From: CAYVBE01 sp964448935
GTDB taxonomy: Bacteria > Planctomycetota > Brocadiia > SM23-32
NCBI GenBank assembly: GCA_964448935.1
Contig: CAYVBE010000244.1
Location: 1 to 5,328 of the forward strand
Length of the DNA stretch: 5,328 bases
Direction of reading: 5' to 3'
The notes beneath the pieces were generated by a model. It saw only the letters and a program-made list of their open reading frames with translations, did not search any database and was not told where the DNA came from. The translations under genes and the position numbers were made by a program. Each line of letters starts with the position of its first letter. The stretch's first letter is position 1. Of this stretch, positions 1 through 5,328 are shown piece after piece.

Positions 1-410
1 AGCGCCCCGTAGGGCTCTGGGCAGTGTCTCAGTCCCAGTGTGACCGGTCGCGCTCTCACGCCGGCTACCCATAGGCCTTGGTGAGCCGTTACCTCACCAA
101 CAAGCTAATAGGACGCGGGCACCTCTCCCGGCGGACGCAGGACGAATCCTGCGACCTTTCAACGCAACGGCTATCTGCTTACGAGTAAGAAGATGCCATC
201 GCATCAGTATCCGGTATTAGCGGCACTTTCGCCTAAGGGCCGCATCATTTAAGCGGCCGCCGTTATACCGATCCCGGAGGTAGCTGACCCACGCGTTACT
301 CACCCTTTCGCCGCTCTACTCTTCCGCCGAAGCGGAATTTCGCGCTCGACTTGCATGTATAAGGCACGCTGCAAGCGTTCGTTCTGAGCCAGTATCATAC
401 CCTTCAAAAA
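1..410 (-). rRNA. rrs: 16S ribosomal RNA, 5' part (3' part beyond the left edge)
   Basis: The minus strand carries the 5' domain of a small-subunit rRNA. It starts with a 27F-like site (GGGTATGATACTGGCTCAG, about 385-403), followed by ACATGCAAGTCGAGCG, GGGTGAGTAACGCGTGG, CTAATACCGG, GGTAACGGCTCACC (80-93) and ACTGAGACACTGCCCAGA. The mature 5' end is placed near 410 by aligning TTGAAG with the E. coli start. The window edge corresponds roughly to E. coli position 353, yet 410 nt are used, so the gene is about 57 nt longer than E. coli here; the excess lies in the V2 region, including an extra hairpin at 238-258. The 338-350 helix has exchanged base pairs relative to most bacteria. Identity as bacterial 16S is certain; assignment to Planctomycetota or a relative is an inference from signature stretches. 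Confidence 0.97.
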
Positions 411-545
411 GAGCATGATCTGAACTTCACCTGCCGTGTCGTAAGCTCACACAGGCAGGCTAGCCTGGCCTCAAAACCATTGCGGTATTACCGCGTTCAG
501 AACAGGGTCTCACATGCGGACGTTGTCACCCGTCCGCCTCCTATC

Positions 546-557
546 TGTCAAAGAGCG
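546..557 (-). promoter_or_regulatory. boxA antitermination site in the rRNA leader
   Basis: The minus strand reads CGCTCTTTGACA, very close to the rRNA boxA consensus (TGCTCTTTAACA in E. coli), which the NusB-NusE(S10) complex binds on the RNA to prevent premature termination. It lies about a dozen bases after the predicted P2 start and about 135 bases before the mature 16S end, the usual place. Its TTGACA could be mistaken for a third -35 box, but no -10 follows at a suitable distance. Confidence 0.7.
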
Positions 558-576
558 TTCCGTCTCTACTAGTACT

Positions 577-605
577 ATGCTAACCGGACCCTCGCGATTT
601 GTCAA
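577..605 (-). promoter_or_regulatory. Downstream rRNA promoter (P2), sigma70 type
   Basis: On the minus strand, a perfect TTGACA (600-605) is followed by 17 bases and TAGCAT (577-582, four of six matches). Transcription would start near 570, just ahead of the boxA and about 160 bases from the mature 16S end. Tandem P1/P2 promoters ahead of rRNA genes are common in bacteria. Confidence 0.65.
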
Positions 606-753
606 CACCCGACTCGGATTTTCTTCAGCCACTATGGCGGCCAGAGAAAAACCAACCGGGGTCGCACGGCCCACGGCCAGAACCCCCCAAACTGCATCGG
701 GATTCCGCCCTGGACCCATCGGGAGGGGTCTGCCTCTCCAAGCGCAGACACAC

Positions 754-782
754 ATGATAACGAGACGCCCCCGGCCTGTCAA
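754..782 (-). promoter_or_regulatory. Upstream rRNA promoter (P1), sigma70 type
   Basis: On the minus strand, TTGACA (777-782, perfect -35) is followed by exactly 17 bases and TATCAT (754-759, five of six matches to TATAAT). Transcription would start near 747 and run about 337 bases before the mature 16S end. The position and the quality of both boxes fit a primary rRNA promoter. No AT-rich UP element is evident upstream. Confidence 0.75.
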
Positions 783-1104
783 ATCCCCGACCGGCTTTTC
801 TGGCCGAATCCCCCGGAACCCGCCCTCGCCCTCGCGCGAAAAGCGCCACACCCCCGGCGGCGGGCCGCCCCCGTCAGACCCCGTTTTCCCGCGCCTTTTG
901 CGCCCCAAGAGCGCAACTGGCATCCTTTTTGCTTAAATAAATCTGTGATCGGCGGCCACCCACGGTCGGCGCTGAAAATGGGGTGAAGCAGAAGACGCTT
1001 TGAACATCCGGGCTCACCGTGCCACTAACAAGACGGAACGGGGATTTCGTCGGGGGGCACAATCGAATCGCCGATTGGCACCGCGATTGCACAGTCAGAA
1101 CAGC

Positions 1105-1110
1105 AGGAGG
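1105..1110 (+). promoter_or_regulatory. Shine-Dalgarno site that fixes the start of the dksA-like gene
   Basis: AGGAGG is a perfect anti-16S match with a 10-base spacer to ATG at 1121. It decides against the longer reading from GTG at 1019, which would add 34 residues unlike the family. Confidence 0.85.
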
Positions 1111-1120
1111 TAACACAACG

Positions 1121-1612
1121 ATGAATGCAACGAAACAACAGAAAATCCGAGAAGAACTCACCGAGATGCAGCACAGGTTGCTGCAGGAACTCCGGCAACG
1201 GCTCGGCAACATAGGCAACGTATCCTCGCACACGCCTGCGGAACTGTTGGACCTGATCTCCGACAGCGAGGCCGACTACATGTCCGCCATCTCCGCCGAG
1301 GCAGGCTCTGAGACCGTCAGGGAGATACACGAGGCCCTGGAGAAGCTCTCGGAAGGCACATACGGGGTCTGCGACGACTGCGGCGAGGACATCAGCGAGC
1401 GGCGGCTGAAGGCACGCCCATTTGCCACCCTCTGCATCCGCTGCAAGGAGGAGGAGGAGCGCCGCCGCTACGGCCAGCAGCAGGCCGTCGGATACGCCCG
1501 CGGAGCGGCCCCGGGCGCCTCGCTGGGCGAAGAGGAAGACACCGGCTACGAGGGTCAGTTCGACCAGGTGATGAGAGAACTCGAAGACGTAGAGCTCAGT
1601 GAAATGTTCTGA
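1121..1612 (+). CDS. DksA/TraR-family C4-type zinc finger transcription regulator
   Basis: A 163-residue cytoplasmic protein. Family members bind RNA polymerase through its secondary channel and, often with ppGpp, alter initiation at rRNA and other promoters. Residues 1-30 and 57-80 are charged helices forming the coiled-coil arm. The zinc site is C84-x2-C87-x17-C105-x2-C108, the same spacing as E. coli DksA, inside GTYGVCDDCGEDI and a downstream RLKARPFATLCIRC block typical of the family. Acidic residues near the coil tip (E41, D44, D48, D52) are candidates for the polymerase-contacting pair. E. coli DksA has 151 residues; here the tail after residue 112 is different, ending in an acidic segment. 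The ATG start follows a perfect Shine-Dalgarno site. The gene is monocistronic, divergent from the 16S gene, and ends at a strong terminator. Family assignment is firm; whether it is the functional DksA or a paralogue is open. Confidence 0.93.
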   Translation: MNATKQQKIREELTEMQHRLLQELRQRLGNIGNVSSHTPAELLDLISDSEADYMSAISAEAGSETVREIHEALEKLSEGTYGVCDDCGEDISERRLKARPFATLCIRCKEEEERRRYGQQQAVGYARGAAPGASLGEEEDTGYEGQFDQVMRELEDVELSEMF

Positions 1613-1642
1613 AACCTAAAGGCCTTCAGGACATTCTCCCAC

Positions 1643-1675
1643 AAGGGAATGCGCTCCCGCGCATTCCCTTTTTTT
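1643..1675 (+). terminator. Intrinsic terminator of the dksA-like gene
   Basis: A perfect 12-base stem (1643-1654 with 1659-1670; AAGGGAATGCGC) closes a TCCC loop and runs into seven T at 1669-1675. It starts 30 bases after the stop codon, so the gene is transcribed alone. Confidence 0.93.
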
Positions 1676-1841
1676 GCGTACCTTCCACCTGCCAGAATGG
1701 CGCGCGTGGGACGGGGCTGCGGCCGTCCGTGGGTCTCAGCGACCGTCGTTCCCCCCTCAGCGCCCCGTGCGCGGCCCTGCTGCGCCTGCGGCACCCGTGC
1801 CGGGCCGTCCTGCCATCATGGCACCGCCCGGGGCGCATAAG

Positions 1842-1874
1842 AAAAGGCCCATGCTCGATGCACGGGCCTTTTTT
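1842..1874. terminator. Bidirectional intrinsic terminator, mainly for the tRNA-Glu transcript
   Basis: The stem AAAAGGCCC (1842-1850) pairs with GGGCCTTTT (1864-1872); after one mismatch, TGC/GCA (1852-1854 with 1860-1862) extends it around a 5-base loop. T-runs lie on both sides: six T at 1869-1874 on the plus strand, and TTTTCTT on the minus strand. On the minus strand it begins 6 bases after the tRNA CCA end, so it ends that transcript. On the plus strand it backs up the terminator at 1643-1675. The 166 bases between the two terminators are GC-rich and hold nothing I can support. Confidence 0.85.
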
Positions 1875-1880
1875 GGGCTG

Positions 1881-1956
1881 TGGTGACCCCACGGGGAGTC
1901 GAACCCCGGTTGCCGGATCGAAAGTCCGGTGTCCTAGGCCACTGGACGATGGGGCC
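1881..1956 (-). tRNA. tRNA-Glu (anticodon UUC), CCA encoded
   Basis: The minus strand folds as a full 76-base cloverleaf: acceptor GGCCCCA with TGGGGTC, D arm GTCC/GGAC, anticodon stem CCGGA/TCCGG around the loop CTTTCGA, a 4-base variable loop, T arm CGGGG-TTCGACT-CCCCG, discriminator A and an encoded CCA. The anticodon TTC is at 1920-1922, reading GAA and GAG. Position 37 is G and the discriminator is A, where E. coli tRNA-Glu has A37 and G73. Besides translation, charged tRNA-Glu feeds tetrapyrrole synthesis in bacteria that use the C5 route. It has its own promoter and terminator. Confidence 0.97.
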
Positions 1957-1973
1957 ACAGGGAAGAATAAGCT

Positions 1974-2002
1974 ATTATGACGCCCCGCCCGGACGGAGTC
2001 AA
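1974..2002 (-). promoter_or_regulatory. Promoter of tRNA-Glu
   Basis: On the minus strand, TTGACT (1997-2002, five of six) is followed by a 17-base spacer and CATAAT (1974-1979, five of six). The start would fall near 1967, leaving a leader of about 10 bases before the tRNA. The spacer is very GC-rich, as is common for stable-RNA promoters in such genomes. Confidence 0.8.
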
Positions 2003-2057
2003 ATGCCCCGGCTTCCGCGCCCGAAAGCGTGACTCAGGTGGTCACACTGTATCGTAA

Positions 2058-4865
2058 TCAGCCACTGTCCGGGGCGCCTTCCAGCGTTCCGTGCACCACT
2101 ACTTCCAGCATTTTCTCGCTGCCGTCCTGCAGCCGTCCGGTGCGCCGCTTCACGGCGACGCGCACCTGGCGCTCCGAGGAGCCGAACTCCACCGCCCGCG
2201 CCCGCACCAGATCCACCACGTGCTCCCGTGCGGCGGCCACGGCGGGCCTCAGGTCTCCGTATTCCTTCCGCAGGTCGGCAGCGTGCAGCACGTAGCTGCC
2301 CGTCTCCGTGGGTCGTATGCGGGCCGTGGTTCTGGCAACGACCTTGCTCAGGGCGGCGCCCACGGCGTTGGCCACCTCGGCGTCGTCCGGTATAACGGGC
2401 TCGGCGCCCAGCAGCCGGCAGGCGCCCGGCAGAAAGGCCCTCACGGGGGCCCCGATGCCCACCACGGGCCGTTTCTGCTGCCACGCGATGCGGAAGTGCC
2501 GCCCGTCCGTTCCGTCCACGGCCATCTCCAGCAGCCCGTGCGCCCGGTCGAACAGGTCCGCGGGGCAGTCCGACCGGCCGTCGGCCAGCTCGGCCCGCAT
2601 CAGGGCCAGCGCCAGCAGGCGCTCGGTCTCGCGGCGCACGCGCAGGGCCGTTTCCCGCTCCGGAAGGCGCAGGAACCGGCCCAGCGCCCGCATACCCAGC
2701 CGCGCGGCCTCGACGTCGTACGTGCCGAACTCCCCCAGCACGTGCAGGGCGTCGGTCGGGGTGGGCCCGGCGCGGCGTATGGCGCCGATTCTCTCCAGCC
2801 GCCGGAGGGGCAGCAGTGCCGGGTCCTGGCAGCCGCAGGCATCGCTCAGGGCGGTGCGCGTGCGGGGCCCCCGGGCCAGCACTTCGATTATGTCTCCCTC
2901 TCGGCCCCCGGCGGCGGCGTCCTCGGCTCCTTCCACCAGGGTCAGGAACTCGGGCATATGCAGGTCGTCGGCAGGCACTGCTTCAGCCATCCGCTTCAGT
3001 TCCTCGCGCAGGGCGGGATAGTCGTGCGCCAGCCGGCAGAGGGGCAGCACGCGGTCCGGACCGATCCGCAGCCCGCCCCGTTCATCGGGTCTCACCGCGC
3101 TGTCGCCGCCCAGGCCGGTGGTCTGGATGTCCGCCGCTTCCACGCTGGTGCGCCAGTCGCCCACGGAGGCGCCCTCTTCCCGCACGGCGACAATCCCATC
3201 CTCCAGCCCCACGGTGTCCGTAGTCGTGCCGCCCACGTCCACCACCATGGCGTCTCGCAGGCCGGTCAGCACCAGTCCGCCCACCGCGCTGGCCGCCGGC
3301 CCGCTCAGCACGGTCTCCACGGCGCGGCGCCGGGCGGCCTCCGCACGGATGAGCGTCCCGTCGCCGCGCACCACGAACAGCGGGGCCCGCAGGCCGGCGT
3401 CGGCAAGCACCTGTCCGGTCGCTTCCAGCAGGTGGTCTATCGCGGGTATCAGCCGGGCGTTCAGAACCGCCGTATGCGCCCGCGTGACGAAATTGAGCTT
3501 GCCGGTCAACTCGTGTCCGCAGACCACGGGCAGGTCGAATTCCTCCCGGAGCACGTCCCGCACAGCCGTCTCGTGGGCCGGGTTGCGGACCGCCGCGTAG
3601 CCGCTCACGGCGAACGCCTCCGCGCCCTCCCGCACCAGTTCCCGCGCCGCGCGCCGGACTTCCCTCTCGTCAACGGGCTCCTCTTCCACGCCCTCGATGC
3701 CCATCCGGGCGCCCAGGCACCGGCGCCGGGGCGTGCGGATCCGCGTGACCAGCCCCGGGTCATACGGCATCAGCAGCAGGCCCACGGGCCGCCCCCGTCC
3801 CTCCACGATGGCGTTGGTTGCCAGCGTGGTGGACAGGCAGACGTACTCGACCCGCGGCCAGAGCGACGAATCTAACCCGCCCAACGCCTCGGAAACGCCG
3901 CGCGCCAGGTCGCCGTGCGTCGTCTGAGCCTTGGCCTTGCTCTGGACCTTCCGTCGGCCCAGGTCGTAGAGCACCGCGTCGGTGTAGGTCCCGCCCGCGT
4001 CAATACCCAGGGCCACGCCGCTGTGCAGCTGCTGCTCGTGCCCGGGGTCCCCGTAGGTGAAAGTGCCCTCTTCGACCAGCGGCGCGGCGGCCCGCGGAGC
4101 GGCCCGGCCCTCCCCCCCGGGGGCGGTGGCCAGCACGCGACGGTCGTTGGTGGCCACCACCGTCTCTCCCGGCGCCGCCACCAGGTATCGCGCCTCGTCC
4201 CAGTTGCCGTCCACCAGGTCCTGCAGCAGGCGCAGGCTGCCCTGCAGCTTTTCATACTCCCACCCCGCCGCGCGGGCCACGGTCTCGGTCAGTTCCTCGT
4301 GCTCCGGGGTGGCTAACCCGTGGTCTATCAGCGCCGCCCGCCGGTAGTTGCGCCGCCAGCTTTCCAGGAATTCGATGATGAAGTGGGCGTTCTCCTCCCC
4401 GTACTGCTCGGCGAAATCGTCGTAGTGCGGGTGCGTGCGGGGCTCGAACTCGCGCGCCGCACCCAGACGCATCCTGTCCGGGTGGGCCTTTTTGTCGTAC
4501 CAGCCGGTGGTGAAGTAGAAGGTTCCGGGGCTGCGGGAGAACTGTTCCCGATAGGCCTGCGCGCTGCCCAGGAATATGGAGATGCAGTCGTGCACGCGCG
4601 GCAGCACCAGCGGCACGTCGCGCGCGGTCAGGCCCGTCGTGCCGCCCCCGCAGAGACCGTAGGCAAAGCACACGGCGTCGTAACCCCTTCTTGAGGAGTC
4701 GTCTATGGCCTCCTGAGCGCGGAGCCGCAGCCTGTCCGGCGCCGCGTGCAGCCCGGCGTCCAGCAGGCGGACGTCCACCTCGTTCTGGCTGCGGCGACGG
4801 ACTTCTTCCAGTTCGCGCTCAAAAACACCGCACGCAATGACCTGCAACTTCAAGGATTCGCTCAT
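2058..4865 (-). CDS. DUF1638 - hydantoinase/oxoprolinase (HyuA-type ASKHA ATPase) fusion protein
   Basis: A 935-residue soluble protein with no signal peptide or membrane segment. Residues 4 to about 239 match DUF1638: LKLQVIACGVF at the start, FAYGLCGGG (68-75), PRVHDCISIFLGS (89-101), PGTFYFTTGW (113-122). An Ala/Pro/Gly-rich linker follows (about 245-283). From 284 on it is a hydantoinase A type ASKHA fold: phosphate motif GIDAGGTYTD (287-296), STTLATNAIVE (345-355), RNPAHE (427-432), TAVLNARLIP (465-474), VVRGDGTL (498-505), SGPAASAVGG (521-530), second phosphate motif DVGGTTTD (543-550), and GIGAPV (803-808). Both phosphate loops are intact, so ATP use is likely; the substrate is unknown. 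HyuA proteins usually work with HyuB, which is absent here. The ATG at 4865 is chosen because DUF1638 begins right after it and the predicted transcript start lies near 4921; a GTG at 4919 would add 18 residues. No Shine-Dalgarno site precedes the ATG. Confidence 0.9.
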   Translation of the reverse strand: MSESLKLQVIACGVFERELEEVRRRSQNEVDVRLLDAGLHAAPDRLRLRAQEAIDDSSRRGYDAVCFAYGLCGGGTTGLTARDVPLVLPRVHDCISIFLGSAQAYREQFSRSPGTFYFTTGWYDKKAHPDRMRLGAAREFEPRTHPHYDDFAEQYGEENAHFIIEFLESWRRNYRRAALIDHGLATPEHEELTETVARAAGWEYEKLQGSLRLLQDLVDGNWDEARYLVAAPGETVVATNDRRVLATAPGGEGRAAPRAAAPLVEEGTFTYGDPGHEQQLHSGVALGIDAGGTYTDAVLYDLGRRKVQSKAKAQTTHGDLARGVSEALGGLDSSLWPRVEYVCLSTTLATNAIVEGRGRPVGLLLMPYDPGLVTRIRTPRRRCLGARMGIEGVEEEPVDEREVRRAARELVREGAEAFAVSGYAAVRNPAHETAVRDVLREEFDLPVVCGHELTGKLNFVTRAHTAVLNARLIPAIDHLLEATGQVLADAGLRAPLFVVRGDGTLIRAEAARRRAVETVLSGPAASAVGGLVLTGLRDAMVVDVGGTTTDTVGLEDGIVAVREEGASVGDWRTSVEAADIQTTGLGGDSAVRPDERGGLRIGPDRVLPLCRLAHDYPALREELKRMAEAVPADDLHMPEFLTLVEGAEDAAAGGREGDIIEVLARGPRTRTALSDACGCQDPALLPLRRLERIGAIRRAGPTPTDALHVLGEFGTYDVEAARLGMRALGRFLRLPERETALRVRRETERLLALALMRAELADGRSDCPADLFDRAHGLLEMAVDGTDGRHFRIAWQQKRPVVGIGAPVRAFLPGACRLLGAEPVIPDDAEVANAVGAALSKVVARTTARIRPTETGSYVLHAADLRKEYGDLRPAVAAAREHVVDLVRARAVEFGSSERQVRVAVKRRTGRLQDGSEKMLEVVVHGTLEGAPDSG

Positions 4866-4927
4866 GGGAGACTGCGGAGGATTACAGGGAGCATTCAGAC
4901 AAACAGCCCGAGACGGCACAAGACTCC

Positions 4928-4956
4928 ATAATATCCCGGCCTATGACCCGTGGCAA
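4928..4956 (-). promoter_or_regulatory. Promoter of the DUF1638-hydantoinase gene
   Basis: On the minus strand, TTGCCA (4951-4956, five of six) is followed by exactly 17 bases and TATTAT (4928-4933, five of six). Transcription would begin near 4921, giving a leader of roughly 55 bases to the ATG at 4865. This implies the fusion gene is the first gene of its transcript. Confidence 0.65.
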
Positions 4957-5328
4957 CCGGACGCCGCAGGGTCATTCACCCGATCACGGCTGCGCAGTGT
5001 TGGTTTCGGCCCGGAGGATGCGAAGGTGGCCAAGAGGCGCTTCGTATGCTGCACAGGCGCTCTCGTTCGTGGCCGCCGGACGGCCGCTCTGGCCGATTCT
5101 TCCGTATTTCCACGCCATCACGAGGCGGCAGGGGCTACGTCCACCACCCTGAGCTTGCCAGGACCCTCGAAGCCCCGACAGGCACCCCATTCAAGGGAGC
5201 CCTGGTTTTCTTGCCTCACCTTCCAGTGGTTCATAACACTTGATTTTACGGGTTCAGCCGGAGCGCCGGTGGACCAGATGCAAGGCGCGGTGAGCGAAGA
5301 GCAACGCAGCAGATGGCGTGCCGCCGCC
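4957..5328. other. Stretch without a supported gene
   Basis: About 370 bases upstream of the fusion gene. Open frames of 60-100 codons exist on both strands, but they overlap one another, have no Shine-Dalgarno site that I can see, and their translations are rich in Arg, Pro and Gly without recognisable motifs. Small inverted repeats occur near 5070-5097 (GGCCG/CGGCC types). No promoter of good quality or terminator was found. The last 50 bases may be the start of a gene or a dispersed repeat. Confidence 0.5.
5278..5328 (+). CDS. Possible start of a gene running off the right edge
   Basis: ATG at 5278 opens a frame of 17 codons (MQGAVSEEQRSRWRAAA) to the window end. GGTGG at 5268-5272 could act as a weak Shine-Dalgarno site 5 bases before it. 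The charged N-terminus is plausible, but so short a stretch cannot show a function, and the same bases resemble a GC-rich dispersed repeat, so this is a tentative call. Confidence 0.15.
   Translation, partial: MQGAVSEEQRSRWRAAA

Larger units (their letters stand above)
411..1120. other. Gene-free divergent control region between 16S rRNA and the dksA-like gene
   Basis: About 700 bases without a convincing protein gene. On the minus strand they hold two promoters (754-782 and 577-605), a boxA (546-557) and leader hairpins. Two hairpins are clear: a 13-base element at 482-494 (GCGGT/ACCGC around a 3-base loop) and the perfect 12-base palindrome CAGGCTAGCCTG at 456-467. Both would lie in the pre-16S leader between boxA and the mature 5' end, where RNase III-type processing stems usually form; the 3' partner strand would lie outside the window. 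The plus-strand part just before the dksA-like gene (about 920-1104) has an AT-rich patch at 926-945, but I could not find a convincing promoter for that gene. Confidence 0.8.

Noticed and set aside
523..551. A third rRNA promoter using TTGACA at 546-551
   Set aside because: The bases 17 further on read TGACAA, not a -10 box; the TTGACA belongs to the boxA CGCTCTTTGACA.
510..936. Overlapping open frames of about 140 codons on both strands
   Set aside because: They cover the rRNA promoters and boxA, lack Shine-Dalgarno sites and motifs, and are Arg/Pro/Gly-rich on both strands.
1019..1120. A 34-residue N-terminal extension of the dksA-like protein from GTG 1019
   Set aside because: The perfect AGGAGG at 1105-1110 directs ATG 1121, and the extension shows no family similarity.
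1626..1980. Open frames of 60-110 codons over the terminators and tRNA-Glu
   Set aside because: They run through two intrinsic terminators and a complete tRNA gene, which explain the sequence better.
2091..3875. A 594-codon open frame on the plus strand opposite the fusion gene
   Set aside because: It is antisense to a gene with clear domain motifs; its His/Gln/Gly/Arg-rich translation shows no family signature, as expected of a shadow frame in GC-rich coding DNA.
4882..4929. A 15-residue Cys-containing leader peptide frame (MESCAVSGCLSECSL) before the fusion gene
   Set aside because: Its ATG overlaps the -10 box of the predicted promoter (4928-4933), so it would not be in the transcript.

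Overview
The window looks like a piece of a GC-rich bacterial chromosome. The 16S fragment points most nearly to the Planctomycetota or a related PVC lineage: it has the ACTGAGACACTGCCCAGA stretch that I associate with planctomycete 16S genes, and it departs from the usual bacterial sequence at the 27F and 338 sites. This placement is from memory of family signatures, not from a search, and a less-known phylum is possible.

Layout from left to right. (1) Positions 1-410 hold the 5' part of a 16S rRNA gene on the minus strand; the rest lies beyond the left edge. (2) Positions 411-1120 hold no gene. They carry the rRNA control region on the minus strand: two good sigma70-type promoters, a NusB/NusE-type boxA antitermination site, and leader hairpins. 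(3) Positions 1121-1612 encode a DksA/TraR-family C4 zinc-finger regulator on the plus strand, divergent from the rRNA unit and closed by a textbook intrinsic terminator. (4) A second hairpin with T-runs on both sides ends a minus-strand tRNA-Glu(UUC) gene at 1881-1956, which has its own strong promoter. (5) Positions 2058-4865 encode, on the minus strand, a 935-residue protein that joins an N-terminal DUF1638 domain to a hydantoinase/oxoprolinase-type ASKHA ATPase; it also has its own promoter. (6) Positions 4957-5328 contain no convincing gene, except perhaps the first codons of one leaving the window at the right edge.

The left half reads as translation machinery and its control: rRNA, a DksA-like protein (a family known to control rRNA transcription in other bacteria), and a tRNA. 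The fusion protein is the most unusual element. The family link between ASKHA ATPases and activation of corrinoid methyltransferases suggests a role in corrinoid or one-carbon chemistry, but nothing else in the window confirms that. No mobile element, CRISPR array or phage gene is visible.
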